From: Aurifilum marmelostoma | Taxonomy: Eukaryota; Ascomycota; Sordariomycetes; Diaporthales; Cryphonectriaceae | DNA length: 64,000 nt | Assembly: GCA_027559495.1 (NCBI GenBank) | Contig: JAMXSV010000026.1 | Location: forward strand, 124,001-188,000 | Direction: 5' to 3' | Shown: positions 34,785 through 44,362 of the stretch, piece by piece | Position numbering within the stretch: the stretch's first letter is position 1 | How the letters are laid out: every line of letters begins with the position of its first letter | Translations under genes and position numbers: made by a program | Notes under the pieces: model-generated | What the model saw: the letters and a program-made list of their open reading frames with translations, nothing else | The model's database searches: none | Told to the model about the DNA's origin: nothing

Positions 34785-35714
34785 TCACTTGTCCCAGCAA
34801 CTATCGAATGTGTCGTCCCACGCAACGTCTCTAGAGCATGTAGGCCCGTCGTCAAAATCGTCGTCAAAATCGTCGTCAAAATCGTCGTCAAAATAGTCGT
34901 CAAAATCGTCGTCATAACATCCTAACATATCTTGTTGCAATGTATCCGCATTGTCAATCCATCTATACATGGGCATCTGTTTCTTGTCTGGGCCCGAGCC
35001 CCATGGTCCCAGCTTGTTCTTCTCGGACTGAGGCTGGTATGCACGGCTGCAGGCGTCAATAACACGCGCCGCGCTCTCATCTTTGGCTCTTTTCGTCCAC
35101 TGGCTATCGATGCGCTGAGCGTAGAGATCGCGTAGTGCAGGCAGGTGCACGACATCGTTGACACAGTACTGCATCGTCGCAGTGTCCAAGGGGCGGCGGG
35201 CAAAGACATCGTGGTTTGACATGAGACTCCGCATCTCTTTCTTGGTCTTTACCCAGCGATTGCGCTCCATGAATCCCAACTTCAGATCCTTCTCAACACA
35301 TATAGCCAGCCCTCGGACGTAGGTCTTATCGCCACGGCGGGACGCATTTTCAAAGAGCTGCACGTCTGTGACACCCCCGAGACGAACCTGGTGGTGGGAC
35401 CAGAGGGCATCGGCGTCATTTCGGGCGTCCCAGAGGCATTTGGCAATCTCTGGATCCTCGAGGACATCCTTGAAGGTCGTTCCGTTGGCGTTGGGCGTAG
35501 TGAAGGTTGCTCTCCCAAGGGTCTGGACGTCGATAAGATATGTTACCCGTGCGGGATGGATGAGCGCGGTGATGATGGAAAGAGTTCCATCGCGTCCAAG
35601 ATTTCTACCCTCAAGGTCAAGATAGAGCGTGCTAGACGGAGATATCGAGGAGATGAAGATCAGGAGGTCTGGAAGAGAGGAGATCAGGGTTGGGCCCACC
35701 GAAGAAGTAGCCAT
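34785..35714 (-). CDS. DEDDy 3'-5' exonuclease-domain protein
   Basis: A single exon of 309 residues. The RNase D-like exonuclease fold is marked by three motifs: ExoI YLDLEG (Asp 33, Glu 35), ExoII LWDARNDADAL (about 94-104) and ExoIII YCVND (Tyr 183, Asp 187). The Tyr in ExoIII places it in the DEDDy class, so a two-metal exonuclease is expected. Fungal proteins of this type (Exd1-like) are mostly uncharacterised; substrate RNA or DNA cannot be told from sequence. There is no HRDC domain and no clear organelle signal. The C-terminal 40 residues hold a run of DDDF/DDYF repeats coded by a 12-base tandem repeat, then a short acidic tail. The start ATG at 35714 lies ahead of a hydrophobic leader-like stretch that forms the first strand of the fold. 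Confidence 0.85.
   Translation of the reverse strand: MATSSVGPTLISSLPDLLIFISSISPSSTLYLDLEGRNLGRDGTLSIITALIHPARVTYLIDVQTLGRATFTTPNANGTTFKDVLEDPEIAKCLWDARNDADALWSHHQVRLGGVTDVQLFENASRRGDKTYVRGLAICVEKDLKLGFMERNRWVKTKKEMRSLMSNHDVFARRPLDTATMQYCVNDVVHLPALRDLYAQRIDSQWTKRAKDESAARVIDACSRAYQPQSEKNKLGPWGSGPDKKQMPMYRWIDNADTLQQDMLGCYDDDFDDYFDDDFDDDFDDDFDDGPTCSRDVAWDDTFDSCWDK
34848..34913. repeat. 12-base tandem repeat in exonuclease gene
   Basis: About five and a half copies of a 12-base unit (GTCGTCAAAATC on the plus strand) encode the Asp/Phe repeat DDDF on the minus strand. One copy differs by one base (ATAGTC), giving a Tyr. Confidence 0.9.
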
Positions 35715-36840
35715 GGCTTATATAATTGATTGAACAAGGCAGCGCACCGAAATGACGATTTGATGCCTCGATAATTCAAACGTGATGTCTCTTCGTGTGA
35801 GTTGGGTTATGATCATGAATCGCGGGTCTCGTGCTTTTTATTCCTGCCTGCTTATTTAGCCTTTCCTTGAGAATCCGGTGTCGATCCCTAACTTTGTCCA
35901 TTCACTACTCCCTCTGCTGTAGTGAGACTCTATTTGACTAATCAATAGCCAAAAATCAAAGACTCTCCCCTGCCAGCCTTACTTTAGAATATAGAGTAAA
36001 CTCTCCTAGTTAATGCATTTACCCGCTTGCTTTAGACTACACCTTTGTTCCTTGGCAGGCTTGGGTAGTCTCACAATAGGCTTCGCGAACCGGTGGAGCG
36101 GATCTGGCTTCTTCACCGCAACACCAGAGCAAGTGGTATTAAATCGAGATCAAATCCTTACGCTTCTTCTGCACTAGCATCGATGCGTGGTGCAAACCGC
36201 TGCTATTCTTGTTTGAATAATCGGTGTATATTGCACTATTGAGTGACCCAGACCACAATCTTCACGAGGCTTCAAACAACCATCTAGCTTCGTTATCATG
36301 GGAATCGATGCCGGCTTCTACATGGTCGCTCCTGTCTCAAGGGCTGGATGACCGTCTCAAGTGGGGGCATTTGGTCAACGCTGTGAAGAAATCTTAGACC
36401 GATGGCGAGCAGGCAGACATTGGCACGCGCAGTGCCATTTTCAAGGCGGGCGAGCATCCCTCGCTGCCATTTGAGGAATGAGGGGCACAAGGTTTTACAG
36501 TTCAGTTCGAAATTTTCTGGAAGGATTGCAACCAAAACTAGTGGTGAGCTATACATCAGGAAGGTCGCCACCATAGCGATAGCGTTGTTAGGCGTGCTCG
36601 TCCGGTTGTGGGATGAGCGTTCTAAGCAGCGAGGCTTCCATGACTGGACGACCGTCTATGCTTCCTTGAGGTCTTAGGGCCAGGTGATCATAGCCTGTTC
36701 CCCCCATCTATACCTGTTTCTCGTCTTACAAGTCTTCCTTCTTGCAGTACACGCTTGTATCAGATGCTCCACAAGCCGATGCTGCTGTCCTTGCTCAAAG
36801 CGGCAGACCCGACGCCACGTCCTCAAGATTGTCTGCCGCA
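35715..36840. other. Intergenic upstream of the SET pseudogene
   Basis: About 1.1 kb with no supported gene. Short frames at 36296-36680 overlap on both strands. Part may be decayed 5' sequence of the SET gene, but no motif could be placed. Confidence 0.45.
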
Positions 36841-37710
36841 GTCGAGATTCCCGGGCGCGGAAAGATATCGGTTTCCAAAGTCAATATCCCAAAGGTAATC
36901 TAATCATGAGGAGCCAATCTTCACCGTTAAGAGCTTGGGCTTATTACAACAACGACTCAATGAGACGGTAGCCAAGAAATTCAAATCGCTGTCCAAAGAT
37001 GGAACAACGTCTAATCCTGTCTCTGCACACCAATTTTCCGGGCAACTCGCTTTCAGTGGCATTGTCAGAACTAACGCCCTGCCTTGCGGAACGTCAGGCT
37101 CCACTATCGGTGGTATTTATCTGGAAATATGCTTAATGAATCACAGCTACATCCCGAATGCCCACAATGATTGGAATCAAGAGACTCAACACGAGACAAT
37201 TGATGCAGTCAGGGACATACTAGCTGGAGAGGAGATTATGACTTCTTACAGCTTTGACCTGCCCTCCGATGAACGCCTGAGGAAGCTCAAGGAGTCGATC
37301 AGACTTCAAATATCGCTGCGAAATTTGCACTCTGCCTGCAGATAAAGTACTTGCAAGTGACAGGCGTCGTCTCTAGATTCAACGTTTGCATAAGTTGATC
37401 GGTAACTCACTTGCTGTGACGAACGCCCCTCTACAAAGTCTCGGGGCTTGTCACGACCTACTCCAGACGCTCGACGAGGAGTAACTACGGCAAAAATCCG
37501 GCAACTGCGTATCTGGCAGGTCTTTACTATGACGCCTTTCAGATCAGTGTTACTCACGGAGACCAGGCTCGGGCAAGTGTCTTCGCAGAGGGGTCGCACA
37601 TGGCACGGGTCGAATGTGAGGGTCAAGCTAGCCCAGAGACTCGGAAGGTCCGAAATTACATGAATGATTCGACCGAGCACTCAACAAGTCTTCGATGCCG
37701 AACAACCTAG
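36841..37710 (+). pseudogene. SET-domain protein, decayed by several frameshifts
   Basis: Pieces of one fungal SET-domain protein lie in order but in different frames. VEIPGRGK and VNIPK start at 36841; GNLIM follows near 36890, then EEPIFTVKSLGLLQQRLNE (about 36910). The SET core is intact at 37070-37270: NALPCGTSGSTIGGIYLEIC, LMNHSYIPNA and ILAGEEIMTSY. The post-SET Cys pattern YRCEICTLPADK (near 37310) is in another frame. The usual C-terminal helical region, YYDAFQISVTHGDQARASVF and AEGSHMARVECEG, lies at about 37520-37620 in yet another frame and stops at 37710. At least four frame changes and an internal TAA (near 37487) exclude a working product. The family resembles SMYD/SET methyltransferase-like proteins that are numerous in ascomycetes; their substrates are mostly unknown. 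Confidence 0.8.
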
Positions 37711-38342
37711 ATGTCCCCAGCTTCGAGGAATGACTGTGGAGATCGTGCGATCAGGTACAGTGCATGCTATGCATCTAGTCAGTTATATCCGCGCATAATA
37801 GGAAGACCTCAGTCGGGCTCAATTCACATATTCAACATCTTGCTGGTCTTTCTTTGTTCTTTTTTGTTTTTCTATTTTTCTGGGAATTTCCTGAGAGCTA
37901 CAGCGGCTATCAATATTGCTGCTTGCCAAGCCACCAAGGTAGGCGCCCATTACGGCTTCAATGTCTGCCTCACTCGGCCAGCGATTTCAAGCGCCGGAAA
38001 AAGTGCCATATCAATACCAGTAGGCTGACGGCATGGTCAACCTGCCCAGAGTCTAAAGTAGGATAGGGTAGTCATTACCATACATACATGAGAAAGCATG
38101 CTACGTAGGCTCTGAAGGCAGCGTCGAAAATATCATACGCCTCTTCCAAGGTTGACTTGGCCTATACTGATCAGGAATTTTGTTTCCTTATCACCATCCA
38201 TCGTAGTAGATGTTCCTCGATATGTCTTCAGACACTGCAGACGTCGGCCTCGTAAATCAGGTGGGACGCAAGATCGACAGCGCAAAGCATCAAGTCGCCG
38301 CTGATGACATAAGAAGTGAAGACAGGAGGCTCTCTCTTATAT
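37711..38342. other. Intergenic after SET pseudogene
   Basis: About 0.6 kb. Open frames here contain a T-rich tract (37850-37890) but no recognisable protein. Confidence 0.5.
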
Positions 38343-38984
38343 TCAGGCGGCTACAGTCCGCACAGCACGCCACCGGTCCTGCAGGGCAGCCCAAGTATCA
38401 TCCAAACTATCTGATTCCCTGATGAGTAGGCCCCAGTGGGCGACATCCGCGGAGGGAGTAGCTGCATAGATCTCGAGGAAGTCCTTCTGGCTATCGTTCT
38501 GCTGGCAATCCAGCACGGTAGCCAGGTCGAGGGTGAAGTTCTCGGGCGAATTCCTGTTGATCAGGAAGATGCAGGCTCGTGGGAGTGGAGCGCCCGTTGA
38601 TATGTCAGGGGTCTGATTGCAGATAAAGAGCGGGCCCTTGAAGAGCTCTTCGCCCCAGTCCTCCTTCTCGTGATCCCACTGGAAGACGAGCACGTGGTGG
38701 GACATGGATATGTAGGACTGGACTGTGGGCACATAGCGCTTGATAACACCAAGATTCATGTCCCCGATAGTTCGAAGGCCCTGTGCCGGCTGGGCATTAT
38801 GGTAGCCCGTAGCGACCGTTGCGGTGGCCGTGACGGTGACCGTGGATGGTTCGAATGGGGCATTAGAGGAACCTCTGTGGTGAGGAGGACCGTCAGACTC
38901 GTAGTCGGAGACAGCCACAGTGTTCCCTGCTCGCGTGCCGGGCTGGTGTTGGCGTCGGGACTTTCGGGGTGTCGAGGGCTTCAT
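38343..38984 (-). CDS. Dcp1-like (EVH1/PH-like) decapping-family protein
   Basis: A single exon of 213 residues from the ATG at 38984 (MKPSTPRKSRRQHQPG). The first 70 residues are basic and Ser/Thr-rich. From about residue 75 the fold resembles Dcp1: NLGVIKRYVPTVQSYI, HHVLVFQWDHEKEDWGEELF, then KGPLFICNQTP, a hydrophobic strand with INRNSPENFTLDL, and a C-terminal helix. The spacing VLxRxxPxV...W...GPLF...NRxxxENF is the Dcp1 signature, but the match of individual residues is moderate. Dcp1 activates Dcp2 in removing the mRNA cap in the cytoplasm and P-bodies. Many ascomycetes carry such a short Dcp1-like protein. The N-terminal acidic and TVTVTATATV tract is low complexity. The assignment is by resemblance only. 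Confidence 0.7.
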   Translation of the reverse strand: MKPSTPRKSRRQHQPGTRAGNTVAVSDYESDGPPHHRGSSNAPFEPSTVTVTATATVATGYHNAQPAQGLRTIGDMNLGVIKRYVPTVQSYISMSHHVLVFQWDHEKEDWGEELFKGPLFICNQTPDISTGAPLPRACIFLINRNSPENFTLDLATVLDCQQNDSQKDFLEIYAATPSADVAHWGLLIRESDSLDDTWAALQDRWRAVRTVAA

Positions 38985-40131
38985 GCTGTTTCTGGAAGTC
39001 GGGCCTCGACAATGGTCGCTGCGGTTGAGGGACGATAAGAGTTGCAAACACTAGTTGCGGCTGCTGCTAGCTGGAGGATTAGCAGGTGTTGAGAGGTAGG
39101 AGAAGCAGCAGGGGCTGGTCAGGAAGCTCAACCTACAATTCAACTTGGAGTCTCCAGCCCGAGGACAGAGTATGGAAGAGGTGCAAAGCTGAGATATCGA
39201 AATCAGGTCAGTAAGAGAGAGGTCCAGTATGCCGTGAGTCGCTGGGGTGGCATGTTTGAGCTATGGCCCAGTCGCTTCAAAATGGGCTAGGCAGAAAGGT
39301 CAGCAGCCAGAGGGCTACCACACCGTCGGGGCAAACACGAAATGGGAATCAACATGGCATGCATGTGCAATTGCCAAAATACTAGATGACGTTGAAAGAA
39401 GTGGACACCACCAGCTGGGAGCTCTTATCTCTTATCGCGTACCACGGTATTCTCTAGCAGCGGCAGGCACGTTAAGCCTGAAGCGCCGAGCCGCCAAAGG
39501 GCTTGGCCGCAGACCGACGTCAGCAGCAGGGGAGGGAGGCACGAGGGAGAAGACGCCCCATGAACAATTCTCGACGGCTATCCTGGAAGAAGGACTCGTC
39601 AACAAGGAAGCAACTCAAGAGAGAGCACTACGAGTACTGCGCCTCGACGCTGCTCCGGTCAGTTGCTTCGAGGCTTCAGAGCTGCCCTATTCTAGAATTG
39701 GCTCATTTTGATCATCGTGTCCACTTTCCGGCGTGTCCCTCTCCCAAGGGATTGCTGCTCGATATTCACGCATCGCACACGCTCGACTGTATAAATCATA
39801 CGTGTGACCATGTTTTCCCTCTGGCGCCGCCGTTACGTGATTTTGGTTTAATCACCTGCCTCGAGACGTGAGGTATAAAGCCTTTGGACATATGCTTGTT
39901 TCATACCTGGCCAGGTAGTTGTAAGTTCTCCACTAACCCCGACGACGACGATGACGAGGGCGAGGACAAGAGGGACGAGTTGCTGCTAGGGCAGCAGAAT
40001 GAACCTCGTGCCCTGACCACGACCAATACTCCTCCCTTTTCCTGACTTCTACCTTTTCATGGCTGCGGTGCTTACCTGCTGACTTGCCATGCGTTCGCCT
40101 GAATGTAGCTTGCGGATCCTAGGCTCTCAAC
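38985..40131. other. Divergent intergenic region
   Basis: About 1.1 kb between the Dcp1-like gene (-) and the 5-phosphatase gene (+); both promoters should lie here. A purine-rich GACGAC/GAGGAC tract lies at 39945-39990 and may be part of a 5' leader. Open frames at 39247-39871 show no known motif. Confidence 0.5.
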
Positions 40132-43100
40132 ATGGAGGCCCCGCCTCCCAGCCAGGCCCGGTCTATCTCAGAGACGACCGAACCCGTCGATTTGGCTTCC
40201 TCGAGCCCTAATTCGCTCCACCGCGCTCTCTACGCCCGTCGTGCCGAGTACACCAGACCTCATCGCATTCGTATCAAGGTCGGGACCTGGAATGTTGCCG
40301 CCTGTCCTGGTACGGATAAAGACCTGGCCGACTGGTTTGTCGACGAGAATGGCACCATCCCTGGGCTGAAGGCCCTCGATCTCTCCACAAAAGGTTCTGC
40401 AGGAGCCTCAGCAGCATCTGGCCAGGACGCAGAGGGAGCCCCGCGTTTACTCGCGGGTGGCAAGGTCGGCCTCTACGTTCTCGGTCTACAGGAGGTCGTC
40501 AACCTCAACCCGGTCACCCAATATGTCTACTCGGACGCAAACCCTACAGACAAGTGGCGTCTTGCTCTGGAGGCTGCCATGCCCAAGGGCTACGCCTTTG
40601 TTGCCTCAGAGCACATGTCAGGCCTCCTGCTCCTGCTCTATGCCGCTCCAGAAGTGGCCCCCAGCATCGGGGGCATCAGCACGAAAGTGGTAGGCACTGG
40701 TGTTGGAGGCTGGTTCGGCAACAAAGGTGCCACCATCGCCCGCATCCTCCTCGGGGAGGCAACCAGGTTGGTCTTTGTCAATTCCCATCTCTCTAGCGGC
40801 AGCGACCCCTCCACTGTCGAGCGCCGCTGCTGGGACGTCAGGACTATTCTGGATCGCACCCGGTTTGACCCCATCTCCACTCCTGGGAGTAATGACGACC
40901 CCGAGGCCCAGGATAAGATTGGTGACGAAGACTTCGCCTTTTGGTTCGGCGATCTGAACTTCCGCCTCGGTGGCATCCCAGGCGATGACATACGCCGCCT
41001 GCTTACCCTCCACACCACAGGCGAATATGGTTCAAGCAGGCCGCCCGAGACCAGCAGTCTGGACGGGGAGGATGCGATCATGGTGACGACAAGGACTTCC
41101 GGGAGCACGGACGGGCAGACAACAGCAGCAGACGAGGTCCCAACGAACAAAGGCAGTCCATCACCTCCTGGGTCCGGCGGCGAGGAGGATGATGATGATG
41201 CTGGAGTCGACCTGCCCGACCCAGACGACTTCGACCCGGATCCCCAAGAGGATCCCACCTCACTTCAGGCAACCTTGGACTCGCTGCTGCCACATGATCA
41301 GCTGCAGCAAGCCGTGAAACGACGCGACGTGTTTCACGACGGCTGGCGGGAAGGATCCATCTCCTTCCTCCCGTCGTACAAGTACGACGTGGGCACTGTC
41401 GGCGTCTTTGACTCTAGCGAGAAGAAGAGAGCGCCTAGCTGGTGCGATCGAATCCTGTTCCGGACGAGGCTTGACCGGGAGCGGCACGAACAAAAGCTCA
41501 GAGAAGAGGCGGATGCTCGCAGACGGGATGAGGAGATGAAGGCCCGCGGCATTGACCATGCCGGGGATGACGATGAGGTGCTGTTCGATTACGACCCTGA
41601 ACATGACGGCGATACAGAACCGGCAGGGCAGCCTGGGCTGGACTACGACGAGTATGAAGACACTGCTGGTGGTCGTGCGGGGCACCCTGCAGGCGACGAC
41701 GAGGACAGGAGCGGCACCGCGGACTACATCCATCTGGAAAACTATACCTCCTACCAGCGGGTCACCTCGTCCGACCACAAACCTGTCGCTGCCACTTTTA
41801 CGCTCAACTTCGACGCTGTGGTACCGGAGCTCAAGGCCGAGGTGCATGCCGAGGTGGTTCGGGAGCTCGACCGTGCCGAGAATGAGGGCCGACCGTCCAT
41901 CACGATCGTTGTGGAAGGATCGCAATCGGGCTCCGGCTCGATCGACGTAGGCGACATCAGATACCTCGAGCGGCGGACGGCTTACCTCACTCTTGCCAAC
42001 ACTGGCCGCGTGCCGGCCACCCTCAGCTTCGTCGAGAAACCAGCGACCGAGCGTCCGCCGGAAGACGGCTTCTCAGATCACCAGTGGCTGCAGACATCGC
42101 TGTCGAGGGCGGAGCTGGGTGGCGTCGGCAGCGAAGATGGCGCTGCCGACCTTGGGAAGGAGGTCACGCTGGAGCCTGGCGAGACGGTGACCGCTTCGAT
42201 ACAGATCTTCGTCGGGCGGCTATCACAAGCTAGACTGCTGAATGACGGGCGGGCGAGTCTAGACGAGGTGCTAGTGTTGCGCGTTGCGGACGGCAGAGAC
42301 CACTTCATCCCCGTACGGGCGGTCTGGCTCCCCACATGCATAGGCAGGTCCATTGACGAGCTCATACGGGTCCCTGACGGCGGCATCCGGCGGCTCGTAG
42401 CGTCTTTGGAGGCCGACACGAAGAAAGAGGGCAGGAAACAACATTTTGGCGCCATCTCGGACGACCTCGCTGTCCATCGCTCTGCACCAAAGGAGCTCTT
42501 CAAGCTGATCGAGGCCCTCGAGACCCTCACGGACCGAACCTTGGCGGATGAGCAGATGCTGGGGTCCTACACGATACCGCGGGACAAGCACGGGTGGCCG
42601 TTCGAGGACTATGTCGCCGACCCCCACGAACATCTCATTCCTTTGGTGATTGACACTCTCGATACAGACCGGCCCATCGCTGACGCCTTTCTCCCGGAGA
42701 CCAACCCGTGCCAGCGTCTCGAGACCGTTGCTGAGGTGCTCGTACATTTCCTACGGGGTCTGGCGGACGGCGTGGTCAGTATGCCGCTGTGGTCGAAGAT
42801 TGAGCAGGCTCCGATCAGGGCTCTCGGCCAGGCCCCCCGCCATCCTCCGGTGCGGGTGCATCTGCGCCACAAGTGGTCGAAGACGACAAGATGGCGATCC
42901 TCGATGTCCTCACGACTGTACCGAACCACAACATCTGTTTCGTGTTCCTCACCACCACCTTGGCCAGGGTGGTCGGAGAGCTCGCGCCTGTTCAAAAGGG
43001 CGAGATTGAAGCCCTCGGGACATCAGCAGGAACGTCGGCAGCGGCCCAAGGGGGAGGGGCGATCGGGGCAATTGGTGCGCTGGGCCGCAGATCCCTGAGC

Positions 43101-43331
43101 TTCAGACGCAGCCTGACAATAGGGTCCGGCACAGCCGCTGCCGCAGCTTCAGTTACGGACGCCATCGCAGCACTGGAGAGGCGAAAGGCCAGGGAAAGGA
43201 GAGTGGCGCAAATTTTTGGCAGCGCCGTCTGCAGGGTTCCTGATGCAGGCCGTGACAAAGACCGGAAGATCCTGGATGGAAAACAGTCCACGCTGGTTGA
43301 GTTATTCATCAGGAGGCTTGACTTCAACTGA
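40132..43331 (+). CDS. OCRL/INPP5B-like inositol polyphosphate 5-phosphatase (frame-broken)
   Basis: One long exon. The 5-phosphatase domain spans about residues 43-560: KVGTWNVAA, GLQEVVNL, GWFGNKGA, FVNSHLSS, WFGDLNFRLGG (about 272), SFLPSYKY, APSWCDRILF (about 436) and SSDHKPVAATF (about 546). Two acidic low-complexity inserts interrupt it (41130-41270 and 41550-41720). An ASH-like beta domain follows at about 600-740 and a RhoGAP-like region runs from about 800 to the end (EDDKMAILDVLTTVPNHN, HICF-like hydrophobic core). This is the architecture of OCRL-type enzymes that remove the 5-phosphate of PI(4,5)P2 on endosome and Golgi membranes. The reading frame breaks in the C run at 42833-42838: read as is, the protein ends at 43098, while the conserved RhoGAP C terminus continues in another frame to 43331. 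One missing C explains it; the full length would be about 1066 residues. Confidence 0.9.
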
Positions 43332-44362
43332 TTATCAATGGAGGAAGAGGAGGAGCAGGAGGACACATATACGGCAAGATACCCCCCTTCAAAACCTAGA
43401 TGCAATACCTTTGTAACATGGGAACCACAGACTTTGCTTTGTGTCTTGACACTCTGCGCCTGCTTGGATGCACTTTCTTGTTCATAACAACCATAGTATG
43501 ACAATATACCATGTGCTTCCCACTCTGTTTCTTTTGCAACAGCTTTCTTGGTCTTCACTTTTTACTTAGCCCCCGAGGACAGTGTCGTCATATGGTGGTG
43601 CTCACCCTCACTGAAGACAAGAGAAAAGAAAAAGAGAAGCACATCCTCCACTTTCTCGGTCCCCATTCACCGTGAGTCACTGCATTCTAGAGGTCATTAT
43701 CTCCTAACATTGCCTACCATAAAAGCCTACCATGGTGGTCATGGTGCTTGCTTGTTGTCCCATCGCCTCGGATGATATAAAGGATCATATGACACATCCT
43801 CCCAGAGGCCACCATCAACAGTTCAGTCTATCTGTAACGAAGCGACGAGGTGGAAGGTCAAGGAAGGTACGAGAGACACGCTCCGCCCTGACTTGTGGTG
43901 ACTCAATCACCGTTTCTTGCTCTCAATAACAGAAGCCCTGAGAGCTGCACGGGGGCCCATTGTTCCGTCTAACCTTTTTCCAGCTTGTGAGATTCACAGA
44001 TGCTATCCCTCTTTTTCTTTTACCCTTCTGCTTTCTCTTCTCTTCTTCTTCCTTCCATTCGATACCATTGTCTTCCTCCACTGGGGCCTCCTTCTCCAGG
44101 GCACACAGCCTCTTGAAGTACTCTCGCCTTTTCTTTCTTTGCCCTTCTCCATCCCAACGTTTCATTTTCACACTCCCTGCGGCCTTTCCTGGCTTTTCTT
44201 CGAATATCAACACGCATCACCAATTTTTCAACAATACCTTTGGGGTGCGATTGATCTTCTCGATCCACTGCTCGGGACATTCTCTCGTCACCCACATCAC
44301 CTGGACTTAGGCACCTCGCCCTCATCTTGTCCTTGCGTTCTCCTTTGGCCTTCTTTTGCGAC
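43332..44362. other. Intergenic with pyrimidine-rich leader
   Basis: About 1 kb. From 43960 to 44350 the plus strand is strongly C/T-rich, as in many fungal promoters and 5' leaders, and probably serves the following gene. The 172-codon open frame at 43917-44435 arises from this bias and ends in a poly-Pro artefact of the CAC repeat. Confidence 0.5.

Noticed and set aside
34848..34913. A possible CRISPR-like short repeat array
   Set aside because: The units are directly adjacent with no spacers and lie in frame within a coding gene.
40638..41925. Long minus-strand open frames over the 5-phosphatase
   Set aside because: They are antisense to strongly conserved catalytic motifs and show no domain of their own.
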